Shown here: positions 27,247 to 34,845 of the stretch, piece by piece
Position numbering within the stretch: position 1 is the stretch's first letter
Layout: each line of letters starts with the position of its first letter
Source of the DNA: Saprospiraceae bacterium
GTDB lineage: Bacteria > Bacteroidota > Bacteroidia > Chitinophagales > Saprospiraceae
Direction of reading: 5' to 3'
Assembly: GCA_020848695.1 (NCBI GenBank)
Contig: JADLHT010000049.1
Span: forward strand, 34,604-98,603
DNA length: 64,000 nt
The notes under the pieces: model-generated
Told to the model about the DNA's origin: nothing
Databases searched by the model: none
Seen by the model: the letters and a program-made list of their open reading frames with translations, nothing else
Position numbers and translations under genes: made by a program

Positions 27247-27418
27247 CAAATTAGTCTTATTTTTACTAAATATACGATATTGAAAATCAATGTATTAAGT
27301 TTTATTTAATTAGATTTACATATCAAAAAATTTAAAAAGATTTCCTTATCGGAGATTCAATAATATATACAAGTGAAAAAAGCATTATATTATTCTTAAA
27401 ATACCTGTCCGGTGTACT

Positions 27419-27426
27419 TAACTTTG
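27419..27426 (+). promoter_or_regulatory. Candidate -7 element TAACTTTG for the YegP-like gene
   Basis: Exact TAnnTTTG match, 46 bp before the ATG at 27473. Confidence 0.5.
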
Positions 27427-27472
27427 TAAAAAAGTAGATAACAGCATTATAATTTTAGCCATTGATCTAACT

Positions 27473-28279
27473 ATGGAATCAACAGTTCAGGAAGAAAAAT
27501 ATCTGCATTGTAAAGAGTATCTTGGACATCCTCTTATTGACAAGATGAACAGGGTAGCATTTTTCAAAAATGACTCAGAATATTATTTTGTGTTTTATAA
27601 AGAAGATAAAAAGGTGCTTTTGCGTTCAGAAGGATTTCAATACATTGATGAAAGAGATAAAATTTTGTCTAAAGCCTTAAGACATTTTAAAGATTTAAAA
27701 TGTTATTCAATTCTTCGCGTGGAAGATTTGTTTATTAGAATATTGAAAGACGATGTGGGAAGAGAGATTGGAAGATCTTGTTTGGAAAAAGAAGAGGCAG
27801 GTAGTAAGTCAGGAACAGCTAACACTTCAATTGATACAATAAAAACAAACACTTCAGTTCATAATTTGACAGAATTGAATTCCGCTGGTAAATCTTCTGA
27901 TGAGGAATTTATAGAATGTAAGTATTATCTGGGACACCCAATTTGTGATAAAGAAAATAGAGTTGCATTTTTTCAGCATAATACTCAATACTACTTTGTA
28001 ATTTATTATACCGATGGAAGAGTAAGATTGCGAAGCAGGGGGTTTCAAAAATCTTCACAAAGAGATTATGAACTGACATCAGCTCTTAGATATCTGGATG
28101 ATAAAAGTCAATACGAAATCGTTAGTGAAAATAATTTGTTTATTAGAATATTGAAAGACGATGTGGGAAGAGAGATTGGAAGATCTTGTTTGGAAAAATT
28201 GTATCAAGATAGTGCCGACTTGGATAAGGTGTGGGGTCATTCAGTTGAAGGTAGTGAAACATCTAAGCGTTTTTCATAA
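27473..28279 (+). CDS. Tandem YegP/DUF1508-like domain protein
   Basis: 268 residues made of two homologous halves (about 5-105 and 143-243) joined by a Ser/Thr-rich linker. Each half opens with 'CKEYLGHP'/'CKYYLGHP', has 'RVAFFKNDSEYYFVFY' or its counterpart, then 'VLLRSEGFQ'/'VRLRSRGFQ', the DUF1508 (YegP) pattern. Each closes with an identical segment 'LFIRILKDD...GRSCLEK'. DUF1508 proteins are small alpha-beta proteins of unknown function. No signal peptide. The identical closing segments are encoded by a perfect 65-bp DNA repeat although the rest of the halves differ. Confidence 0.8.
   Translation: MESTVQEEKYLHCKEYLGHPLIDKMNRVAFFKNDSEYYFVFYKEDKKVLLRSEGFQYIDERDKILSKALRHFKDLKCYSILRVEDLFIRILKDDVGREIGRSCLEKEEAGSKSGTANTSIDTIKTNTSVHNLTELNSAGKSSDEEFIECKYYLGHPICDKENRVAFFQHNTQYYFVIYYTDGRVRLRSRGFQKSSQRDYELTSALRYLDDKSQYEIVSENNLFIRILKDDVGREIGRSCLEKLYQDSADLDKVWGHSVEGSETSKRFS
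27726..27790 (+). repeat. 65-bp perfect direct repeat, copy 1
   Basis: Identical base for base to 28134-28198 (offset 408 bp). Mismatches resume immediately on both sides. Confidence 0.95.
28134..28198 (+). repeat. 65-bp perfect direct repeat, copy 2
   Basis: Second copy of the intragenic repeat starting at 27726. It encodes the closing segment of the second YegP-like half. Confidence 0.95.
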
Positions 28280-28377
28280 GCTGTAATTCAAAATAGAAAT
28301 ATTTGCCAAAGTTTATTAATGTTTATAATGAAGTGGATAATGCTATCCATAATATTCTAAAGTTTAAGTAGTAAAAA

Positions 28378-28435
28378 GTAGTTTAACAAGTAATAAGTAT
28401 TCTTTAGCGCTACGAGTAAAGTCTTGTTAAATTAC
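28378..28435. other. Long inverted repeat upstream of pyrR-pyrB
   Basis: Thirteen-base arms (28378-28390 and 28423-28435) pair perfectly apart from one G-U. Inside, CTTTA (28402-28406) pairs with TAAAG (28417-28421). No T-run follows. It lies in the 293-bp gap between the YegP-like gene and pyrR, well upstream of the likely pyrR promoter. Confidence 0.6.
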
Positions 28436-28555
28436 CAAAAACATTTCTTAGATCAGCCCTGGCAGAGATCCAAAAAATATAAATAATTTCCTACTCGAAA
28501 ACGGCTTGTTTTGAAGATAAATTTTAACACTCTGTAGCGATTAAACTAAATTTCT

Positions 28556-28563
28556 TATCTTTA
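28556..28563 (+). promoter_or_regulatory. Candidate -7 element TATCTTTA for pyrR-pyrB
   Basis: Matches TAnnTTTG except for the last base. It lies 9 bp before the pyrR ATG at 28573, so the leader would be only a few bases long. Confidence 0.4.
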
Positions 28564-28572
28564 CCCCGTCAT

Positions 28573-29136
28573 ATGAAGAAGAAGGGTAAAATTCTTTTTG
28601 ACGCAGATCATCTCCATCGAACTATTGACAGGCTCTGTTATCAAATTATTGAAAGACATGAGGATTTTTCCAATACCTGCTTAATCGGAATTCAAAGGCA
28701 GGGAGCTTTCCTTTCAGAAAGGATTTATGAGCGACTATTGACCCTGAGTAAATCCGCACCAGCATTTCATGGCAAGCTAGATATCACTTTTTTTCGAGAT
28801 GATTTTCGAAAAGACAACAGAATTCTGCAAGCTCAAGAGACTGAAATTAACTTTCTTGTGGAAAATCGTCAGGTGATTCTTGTGGATGACGTTTTATATA
28901 CCGGGAGAACAATACAAGCGGGTCTGCAGGCTGTTGGAAATTTTGGAAGACCTGCTTCAGTAGAATTATTAGTATTGATTGATAGGAGATTCAATAGGCA
29001 TCTTCCCATTCAGGCCAACTATATCGGGCTGAAAGTAGATGCTTTGGATGATGCTTATGTAAAGGTAGAATTGAAAGAAGTGGACGGACAGGACAGAGTA
29101 TTGTTTTATGATGCTGAAACGGATGTTAATGATTAA
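28573..29136 (+). CDS. pyrR: PyrR, bifunctional pyrimidine operon regulator/uracil phosphoribosyltransferase
   Basis: 187 residues, typical PyrR length. The PRPP loop 'VILVDDVLYTGRTIQAGLQA' and PyrR-specific 'IGIQRQGAFLSERIYERL' and 'LDITFFRDDFRK' are present, as is 'LLVLIDRRFNRHLPIQANYI'. PyrR makes UMP from uracil and PRPP and in many bacteria controls pyr mRNA attenuation. It is directly followed by and overlaps pyrB, the classic pairing. No attenuator-type terminator is visible in the short leader, so RNA-based regulation is not supported here. Confidence 0.94.
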   Translation: MKKKGKILFDADHLHRTIDRLCYQIIERHEDFSNTCLIGIQRQGAFLSERIYERLLTLSKSAPAFHGKLDITFFRDDFRKDNRILQAQETEINFLVENRQVILVDDVLYTGRTIQAGLQAVGNFGRPASVELLVLIDRRFNRHLPIQANYIGLKVDALDDAYVKVELKEVDGQDRVLFYDAETDVND

Positions 29137-30064
29137 AGACAGATTATCTACACGCAATTTGATAGGAATTAAAGATCTTAATACTGAGGATATTCGTCTA
29201 ATATTAAGTACGGCACAACAATTTAAAGAAATTATCAATCGACCAATCAAAAAAGTTCCCTCATTAAGAGATGTAACCATTGCGAATATGTTTTTTGAAA
29301 ATTCTACGCGCACCAAGTTATCATTTGAGTTGGCCGAGAAGAGATTGTCTGCAGATGTTATTAATTTTTCATCTTCCGGATCTTCAGTTAGTAAGGGTGA
29401 AACTTTATTAGATACAGTGCAGAATATATTGGCGATGAAGGTTGATATGATTGTAATACGTCATAGTGCTGTAGGTGCTGCACATTTTTTAGCTAAAAAT
29501 GTAAACGCTCAGATTATAAATGCAGGGGATGGTACACACGAACATCCGACCCAGGCTCTTCTAGATGCCTATTCTATTCAGGAGTCTATGGGTAAGATCA
29601 AAGGAGTTAAGGTGGCTATAATAGGTGATATACTACATTCCAGAGTTGCCTTGTCCAATATCCTTTGTCTGACAAGACTTGGAGCTAAAGTAAAGCTTTG
29701 CGGTCCGCCAACTTTGATGCCAAAGCATATTTCAGGACTGGGAGTAGAAGTAGAGTACTCCTTAGACAAGACCCTTGCCTGGTGTGAAGTTGCAAACGTT
29801 CTTAGAATTCAGTCAGAAAGAATGAAATTGCAATATTATCCATCTTCAAACGAATATTCTGAATTTTTTGGTATTACCAAAGAAAAATTGGATATCTTAG
29901 GGAGGAATATTGTTCTAATGCATCCTGGACCTATTAATAGAGGTGTAGAATTAAGCTCAAATGCAGCGGACAGCCCTTACTCAATTATTCTCGATCAGGT
30001 AGAGAATGGTGTAGCAATAAGAATGGCAGTGCTATATCTTTTGGCTAATCAGGCAAATGCTTAA
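29129..30064 (+). CDS. pyrB: Aspartate carbamoyltransferase catalytic subunit
   Basis: Condenses carbamoyl phosphate with aspartate in de novo pyrimidine synthesis. Carbamoyl-phosphate-binding motif 'FFENSTRTKLSFELAEKRL' and later 'HPTQALLDAYSIQE' and 'MHPGPINRGVELSS' are all intact. The frame opens at 29108, but the ATG at 29129 (MIKDRLSTRNLIGIKDL) matches the family N-terminus and overlaps the pyrR stop by 8 bases; residues before it are not conserved. Length from 29129 is 311 residues, normal. No pyrI regulatory subunit is adjacent. Confidence 0.96.
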   Translation: MIKDRLSTRNLIGIKDLNTEDIRLILSTAQQFKEIINRPIKKVPSLRDVTIANMFFENSTRTKLSFELAEKRLSADVINFSSSGSSVSKGETLLDTVQNILAMKVDMIVIRHSAVGAAHFLAKNVNAQIINAGDGTHEHPTQALLDAYSIQESMGKIKGVKVAIIGDILHSRVALSNILCLTRLGAKVKLCGPPTLMPKHISGLGVEVEYSLDKTLAWCEVANVLRIQSERMKLQYYPSSNEYSEFFGITKEKLDILGRNIVLMHPGPINRGVELSSNAADSPYSIILDQVENGVAIRMAVLYLLANQANA

Positions 30065-30170
30065 GAAAGTTTATTTTTTTTCCTAATTAAGGGTTAAAAA
30101 AATCATATTAAAGAACTTTTTTAAATAACAACCACTTTTTATTATTCGTTAATCTCCTGGAAAACAAAGA

Positions 30171-31598
30171 ATGAAGAAGAATATTATAATTTCGATTTAC
30201 TACAGCTTGATAGGAATTTTACTTCTTTTTGGGGTAGCAGATGCTCAGTCTTATCGTATCAAAGTTAAGATCTCAGGCTATAAGAATGATACCCTGATGC
30301 TGGGTTACCACTATGGGGGCAGTCAATATATTAAGGATACCGCTTTCCGAAAGAACGATGAATTTGTGTTTAAGGGTGATAGCTTACTGGAAGAAGGTAT
30401 GTATCTGTTGGTTACAAAGCCTGACCATAATTTTCTACAAATATTGATTGAGAAAGACCACCAGGATTTTAGTCTGGAGACTCATATCAGTGATCTTATT
30501 AAATTTGCCAAGTTTAAAAATTCAAAGATAAATACAAGGTTCTTTGATTATATTAGCTTCGTTTCAAAAGAGAGGGCTGTTGCAGATTCTATAGGTAAAA
30601 AATATCAATCATCCGTTGATTCAATCTTCCGCAAAAAAAGTGAAGAACAATTAAATCAGATTGACAAGACTGTTAATGATTATCAGAATAAGCTAATAAA
30701 AGATGAAGGTAATTCATTGTTGAGCTTGTTGATTCGCTCCACAAAGGATGTTGAAATGCCAGTCTTTACTGGATCTCAAGAAGAAGTTCGGGATAAAAAT
30801 TATCGTTATTATAAAGCTCATTATTTCGACAATACCGACTTTACGGATAATCGAACTGTTCGATTGCCATTCTTTCAGGGTAAGATTGAAAAATATTTTA
30901 GTAATTTGGTTATGCTTCATCCCGATTCCATTAGTAAGGAATTGGATGAAATATTGACCCGTTGCGGAAGTTCTAATGAAGTTTTTAAATATTTATTATC
31001 TACGCAGCTGACCGATGCAGCTAATAGTAAATATGTTGGTATGGACGGGGTGTATGTTCATCTAGTTGAAAATTACTATTCCAAAGGGAGAGCACCTTGG
31101 ATTGATGAAGAGTCCAAAGCAAAGATCATCAGAGATGCAAAAGCTTTAAAACCCTTGTTGATTGATAAAATTGCACCGGACTTTGTTGTTTTTAGACAGG
31201 ACTCGACACCGATAACATTACATTCAGTTAAAGCCAATTATACAGTCTTGCTTATATGGGCACCGGATTGCAGTCACTGTAAGAAATCAATGCCTTATTT
31301 CATTGACTTTTATCAAAAATACAAGTCTAAGGGTGTAGAGATATTTGCAGTATGCAATAAGTCGGGTCAAGATGAGAAATCCTGCTGGGAGCATAAGGAC
31401 TTTAGTCTTGGATCCTGGATTAATACTTCTGATCCTAAGGGATTATCAAATTATAAGTACCTTTATGATGTTAAAAGTACTCCTCAGGTGTATGTTTTGG
31501 ATAAGGATAAACGTATTTTGACCAAAAAAATAGCCGGAGAGCAATTGTCTGAAGTTATGGACAAGCTTTTAAAAATCGCTGAAAACGAAACAAACTAA
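30171..31598 (+). CDS. Secreted TlpA-like thiol-disulfide protein with DUF4369/DUF5106-type N-terminus
   Basis: 475 residues. Signal peptide ending 'GVADAQ'; an N-terminal beta domain (YRIKVKISGYKNDTLMLGYH) of DUF4369 type; a helical middle; and a C-terminal thioredoxin fold beginning 'KIAPDFVVFRQDSTPITLHS' with the active site 'WAPDCSHCKKSMPYF' (CxxC). It ends with cis-Pro 'VKSTPQVYVLD'. Probably periplasmic, acting in disulfide reduction or oxidative folding. The domain plan is common in Bacteroidota. Confidence 0.88.
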   Translation: MKKNIIISIYYSLIGILLLFGVADAQSYRIKVKISGYKNDTLMLGYHYGGSQYIKDTAFRKNDEFVFKGDSLLEEGMYLLVTKPDHNFLQILIEKDHQDFSLETHISDLIKFAKFKNSKINTRFFDYISFVSKERAVADSIGKKYQSSVDSIFRKKSEEQLNQIDKTVNDYQNKLIKDEGNSLLSLLIRSTKDVEMPVFTGSQEEVRDKNYRYYKAHYFDNTDFTDNRTVRLPFFQGKIEKYFSNLVMLHPDSISKELDEILTRCGSSNEVFKYLLSTQLTDAANSKYVGMDGVYVHLVENYYSKGRAPWIDEESKAKIIRDAKALKPLLIDKIAPDFVVFRQDSTPITLHSVKANYTVLLIWAPDCSHCKKSMPYFIDFYQKYKSKGVEIFAVCNKSGQDEKSCWEHKDFSLGSWINTSDPKGLSNYKYLYDVKSTPQVYVLDKDKRILTKKIAGEQLSEVMDKLLKIAENETN

Positions 31599-31645
31599 AT
31601 ATAGGAAGTGAAGAAAATAGTTGAAAAAATTAGTTTGCCATTTAC

Positions 31646-31672
31646 ATATTATAAATAATTATAATATATTTG
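31646..31672 (+). promoter_or_regulatory. Promoter -7 element TATATTTG overlapped by an A/T-only palindrome
   Basis: TATATTTG at 31665-31672 lies 39 bp before the ATG at 31712. A perfect 9-bp inverted repeat (31646-31654 with 31659-31667, loop ATAA) overlaps it and could be an operator, though A/T-only palindromes arise easily by chance. Confidence 0.4.
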
Positions 31673-31711
31673 TGGCTGATTACGTTTTTTTAATAATTAA
31701 ATTCACAACCA

Positions 31712-33052
31712 ATGAAATGTAGTAGAACCTTGAACCTAAGGGTTTTAGGCCTAGCAGTCGTCTCTTTATTTTTAGCCTGCCAGCCTGATAAACCCACCGT
31801 TATCTCCCCCAATTTGGATCTAACTGACAATGGATTGATCAGAAATTGGTACAACCTAAGTTTGGATTTGGGATCCGAAATAAATGGTTATCATGAACCA
31901 ATTATGGCTCGTGCCCTTAGCAATTTTTCCATTTTGATGCATGAATCTATGTATCGGGGAATCCCAAATAAAAAAAGTCTAAAAGACATTTCCTCTGAAT
32001 TTAAATTTAATCTGCCGGAACCGGATCTGTCCTTAGAGTATAATTGGGCAATTGTTGCTAACGAAGCCGCATTGGTTTATTTTGAAAATTTATTTGGTTC
32101 TGCAACAAATTTTGACTCCAGAACTCAAAAACTGTATTTGGATCAGTTTATTAAATATTCTAAAAACTCAGATTCTTTAATTATCTCTCAATCCAAATCT
32201 TATGGCAGACAATTGGCATTTGCTTTATTAAAGTATAGTGATGAAGATGGATTTTCCACAGCTTATCTTGATCCGTATTCAAGTTCTTATATACCTCCTA
32301 AAGGTGAGGGACAATGGATTCCTTCTTCACCGGATTATTCTCCCAAACCCTTGCTTCCTTATTGGGGTAATTGCAGACCCATCATTAAATCAAATTTGAA
32401 TTACAAGTTAAATAAGGAATTAACGTATTCAAATCAGTCTAAATCGATCATTTATTCAGAAGCTGTTGAAGTCAGAACTTTAACAAATACAATTTCAGAT
32501 ACCCAAAAAGATGATGCAGGATATTTTAGCAGAAATATGGCGATAAGTTCTAAGCCTCTCTATCATATTTATTATCTCTCTTTACAGATGATGCATCAGA
32601 ATCAATTGGATCTACCAAATTCTCTGGATTTAATGTGCAGACTTTCATTTGCACTTCATGATGGATATGTAGTTTCATATAAGTATTTGTACTCCAAGAA
32701 TTTATTGAGAGTATCCACTTATATCCGTCAATTGATTGACAGAAATTTTATTCCAGTCTTTCCTTCAGAGCCTTTACCTGAAGGGATCTCTGATAAGGCA
32801 GTATGTTATGCAGTAGGTGCTGAAGTACTGTCCAATCAATTTGGGTATAGACAATCTTTTACAGATAATACTCAGGTTGAAAGACCTGATCTCAGAACCA
32901 AGTCCAGAACTTTTGATTCATTTCAGGATTTTTCGGTAGAGGCTACAGAATCTGATATTTATTCAGGTGTTCATTTCAGAACGAGCATAGAGGCTGGCAG
33001 AAAATTGGGAACAGATATTGCCAGAAATATCATAAACTTTATTGACTTATAA
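31712..33052 (+). CDS. Vanadium haloperoxidase/PAP2-like lipoprotein lacking most oxyanion-binding residues
   Basis: 446 residues. Lipoprotein signal 'LAVVSLFLAC'. The overall plan matches Bacteroidota vanadium-dependent haloperoxidase-related (PAP2-fold) lipoproteins, with 'IRNWYNLSLDLGSE', 'ARALSNFSILMHESMYRG' and C-terminal 'SGVHFRTSIEAGRKLG'. The three signature motifs are altered. Motif 1 KxxxxxxRP keeps Lys324 but has Leu331-Leu332 in place of Arg-Pro. Motif 2 PSGH reads Pro-Glu-Gly-Ile (356-359). Motif 3 SRxxxGxH keeps His421 but has Asp415 for Arg. It is probably an inactive or repurposed family member. Confidence 0.8.
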   Translation: MKCSRTLNLRVLGLAVVSLFLACQPDKPTVISPNLDLTDNGLIRNWYNLSLDLGSEINGYHEPIMARALSNFSILMHESMYRGIPNKKSLKDISSEFKFNLPEPDLSLEYNWAIVANEAALVYFENLFGSATNFDSRTQKLYLDQFIKYSKNSDSLIISQSKSYGRQLAFALLKYSDEDGFSTAYLDPYSSSYIPPKGEGQWIPSSPDYSPKPLLPYWGNCRPIIKSNLNYKLNKELTYSNQSKSIIYSEAVEVRTLTNTISDTQKDDAGYFSRNMAISSKPLYHIYYLSLQMMHQNQLDLPNSLDLMCRLSFALHDGYVVSYKYLYSKNLLRVSTYIRQLIDRNFIPVFPSEPLPEGISDKAVCYAVGAEVLSNQFGYRQSFTDNTQVERPDLRTKSRTFDSFQDFSVEATESDIYSGVHFRTSIEAGRKLGTDIARNIINFIDL

Positions 33053-33135
33053 TGGATAAAATAATTAGAAATTGGAATACTGTTTAGTTTTAAATTTTTG
33101 ATATAAAATTGTTATTGTTGATATTAACCTGAAGG

Positions 33136-33171
33136 ATCCCTCAAAATTAAATTTTTGAGGGATTTTTTTTT
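33136..33171 (+). terminator. Strong Rho-independent terminator
   Basis: Perfect 11-bp stem (ATCCCTCAAAA at 33136-33146 with TTTTGAGGGAT at 33153-33163) followed by an uninterrupted run of T to 33171. It ends the haloperoxidase-like transcript. Confidence 0.9.
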
Positions 33172-33300
33172 GCGATTATTGAACAGTTTCTTACAAACCA
33201 ATATTTTATTCTTAAAAAAAGAAATTGATATAAATCTCAGATAATCAATAATTTACAAAAATTTCTTAAAAATTCGCTTGCTCATGTTTGTTAAGCCTTA

Positions 33301-33333
33301 AAAGTTCAGATAAAGGTCTTTTCTGACTTTTTG
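33301..33333 (+). terminator. Weak terminator-like hairpin upstream of the sigma factor
   Basis: AAAAG(T)TCAGA pairs with TCTGA(C)TTTTT across an 11-nt loop, with one bulge, ending in five T. No promoter or gene is seen just upstream for it to terminate. Confidence 0.3.
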
Positions 33334-33417
33334 GCTTCCACATAAACCGCTAATACATATTTTGAGATTAGCACATTAACCATTTAAGAACTGGCTTTAC
33401 AAACTTTAATTTTTTCT

Positions 33418-33425
33418 TAAATTTG
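33418..33425 (+). promoter_or_regulatory. Candidate -7 element TAAATTTG of the sigma-factor gene
   Basis: TAnnTTTG match 55 bp before the ATG at 33481. Confidence 0.45.
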
Positions 33426-33480
33426 AGATAGTTTGATAGAAGTTGAAACTTTTTAGCTATTCGTATTATTGTATTCTTTA

Positions 33481-34335
33481 ATGCGGCAGTTAAAGATCTC
33501 CCAAAAAATCACTTCCCGTGAGAGTGAAGGCTTAGAGAAGTATCTTCTCGAAGTCGGTCGAATTCCAATGCTAACACCTGAAGAGGAAGTAAGTCTTACA
33601 AAAAAAATAAAATCCGGTGATGACAATGCTTTAAAGCAAATGGTAAATAGCAATTTGCGATTTGTTGTTTCTGTTGCTAAGCAATATCAGAATAACGGTC
33701 TTTCTCTTAACGATCTAATTAATGAAGGAAATGTAGGTCTATTAAAAGCCGCTAAAAGGTTTGATGAAACCAAGGGATTCAAGTTTATTACTTATGCTGT
33801 GTGGTGGATAAGACAATCAATTCTTCAGGCAATCGTGGAGAACAGCAGGATGATTCGATTGCCTTACAATAAGGTGAACATTATAACCCAATTAAATTCC
33901 GCTCAACAAAAGTTTATTCAGCAATATGAGAGAGAGCCCACAGTAGCAGAAATGGCTGATATGATGGATATGTCGGAAGAAGAAATGGCAGTAATTTTAA
34001 CGAGTAACACAAGACATTCTTCCTTGGATGAACCAATTAATTCAATGGATCAGGAGACAGTCAGATTGGAAATATTGATTGACGAAAACCAGGAAAGCCC
34101 TGAATCCATCTTAATGGATGAGAGTGTTAAAGATGAAATTAGATATGCACTGAATCACCTTTCACCGACCGAAAGGACAATAATAAAAATGAGCTTTGGT
34201 ATAGATAATCAGAGATCAGAATCATTGGAAAACATTGCTTCTCATATTGGGATGTCTCATGAACGAACAAGACAACTTAAAGAGCACGCGTTCAGGAGAT
34301 TAAGAAAAATTATCAAACCTACACAGATTTACTAA
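33481..34335 (+). CDS. rpoD: Primary-type RNA polymerase sigma-70 factor
   Basis: 284 residues from the ATG at 33481 (MRQLKISQKITSRESEGLEK), the conserved N-terminus of the short Bacteroidota housekeeping sigma factor; a TTG four codons earlier is open but not conserved. Region 1.2 'LEKYLLEVGRIPMLTPEEE', region 2 'NLRFVVSVAKQYQNNGLSLN' and 'FDETKGFKFITYAVWWIRQS', region 3 and region 4 'LSPTERTIIKMSFGI' with helix-turn-helix 'LENIASHIGMSHERTRQLKE' are complete. It lacks the long region 1.1 of E. coli RpoD, as normal for the phylum. This factor reads the TAnnTTTG promoters found throughout the window. Confidence 0.94.
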   Translation: MRQLKISQKITSRESEGLEKYLLEVGRIPMLTPEEEVSLTKKIKSGDDNALKQMVNSNLRFVVSVAKQYQNNGLSLNDLINEGNVGLLKAAKRFDETKGFKFITYAVWWIRQSILQAIVENSRMIRLPYNKVNIITQLNSAQQKFIQQYEREPTVAEMADMMDMSEEEMAVILTSNTRHSSLDEPINSMDQETVRLEILIDENQESPESILMDESVKDEIRYALNHLSPTERTIIKMSFGIDNQRSESLENIASHIGMSHERTRQLKEHAFRRLRKIIKPTQIY

Positions 34336-34365
34336 GTCTGAGCTTTTTGGATAAAGTATAATTAT

Positions 34366-34399
34366 TTTGATTTCCAAATATTAGGCATGCTTATATTTG
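34366..34399 (+). promoter_or_regulatory. Promoter (TTTG -33, TATATTTG -7) predicting a leaderless mRNA for the 34404 gene
   Basis: TTTG at 34366-34369 and TATATTTG at 34392-34399 with 22 bp between. The -7 element ends only 4 bp before the ATG at 34404, the same geometry as typA. Confidence 0.6.
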
Positions 34400-34403
34400 C
34401 ATT

Positions 34404-34829
34404 ATGACTTTACGTAACCAGCTCAGAGTTATTGTTTATAGGATTCATGAAAAAGGTTTAGAGGTTCTGCTTGTGCATAACCACATACAAGAGAATACCT
34501 ATCATATTCTAAAAGGTCCGGATCTCACTAATTATAATTTGAATAATGATATTTCAACTATAGAAATCAACTCTACTGATGACCTTGGACAGGTGATTAA
34601 AGCAATTGCAATAGAAGGAGATTGGCATGATATTCCAAAGATTCGAACTTTATTGAAAAATGATCTTTACATAGTTAAGGAAAAAGTAAAAGATGTCCTT
34701 CCTGAAGTTACACAAGGAACTTATGTTGCTATTAAAGATGCATTTAAAAAAGTTCTCCCCAATGAGTATGCTATATTGAAGGAGCTGAAAGAAATAATTT
34801 TAGATCGTAATGCTTTAAGAAATATTTGA
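34404..34829 (+). CDS. Uncharacterised small protein, possibly a degenerate Nudix-fold protein
   Basis: 141 residues, no signal peptide. The first strand region 'NQLRVIVYRIHEKGLEVLLV' resembles the opening of Nudix hydrolases of this phylum, but the Nudix box (GX5EX7REUXEEXGU) is absent. The rest is dominated by 'DIPKIRTLLKNDLYIVKEKV' and a Lys-rich helix. It lies between the sigma factor and purC (16 bp before purC) and may be co-transcribed with purC. Function unknown; the Nudix relation is inference. Confidence 0.65.
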   Translation: MTLRNQLRVIVYRIHEKGLEVLLVHNHIQENTYHILKGPDLTNYNLNNDISTIEINSTDDLGQVIKAIAIEGDWHDIPKIRTLLKNDLYIVKEKVKDVLPEVTQGTYVAIKDAFKKVLPNEYAILKELKEIILDRNALRNI

Positions 34830-34845
34830 TGTTCAATATATCCAT

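Larger units (their letters stand above)
33053..33468. other. Gene-free stretch (416 bp): terminator, hairpin and sigma-factor promoter
   Basis: No supported coding frame. It holds the strong terminator at 33136-33171, a second hairpin with a short T-run at 33301-33333, and the sigma-factor promoter at 33418-33425. Confidence 0.6.

Noticed and set aside
27222..27290. N-terminal extension of the lamin-tail protein
   Set aside because: The extension contains the promoter element and lacks signal-peptide character; the ATG at 27221 opens a clean signal.
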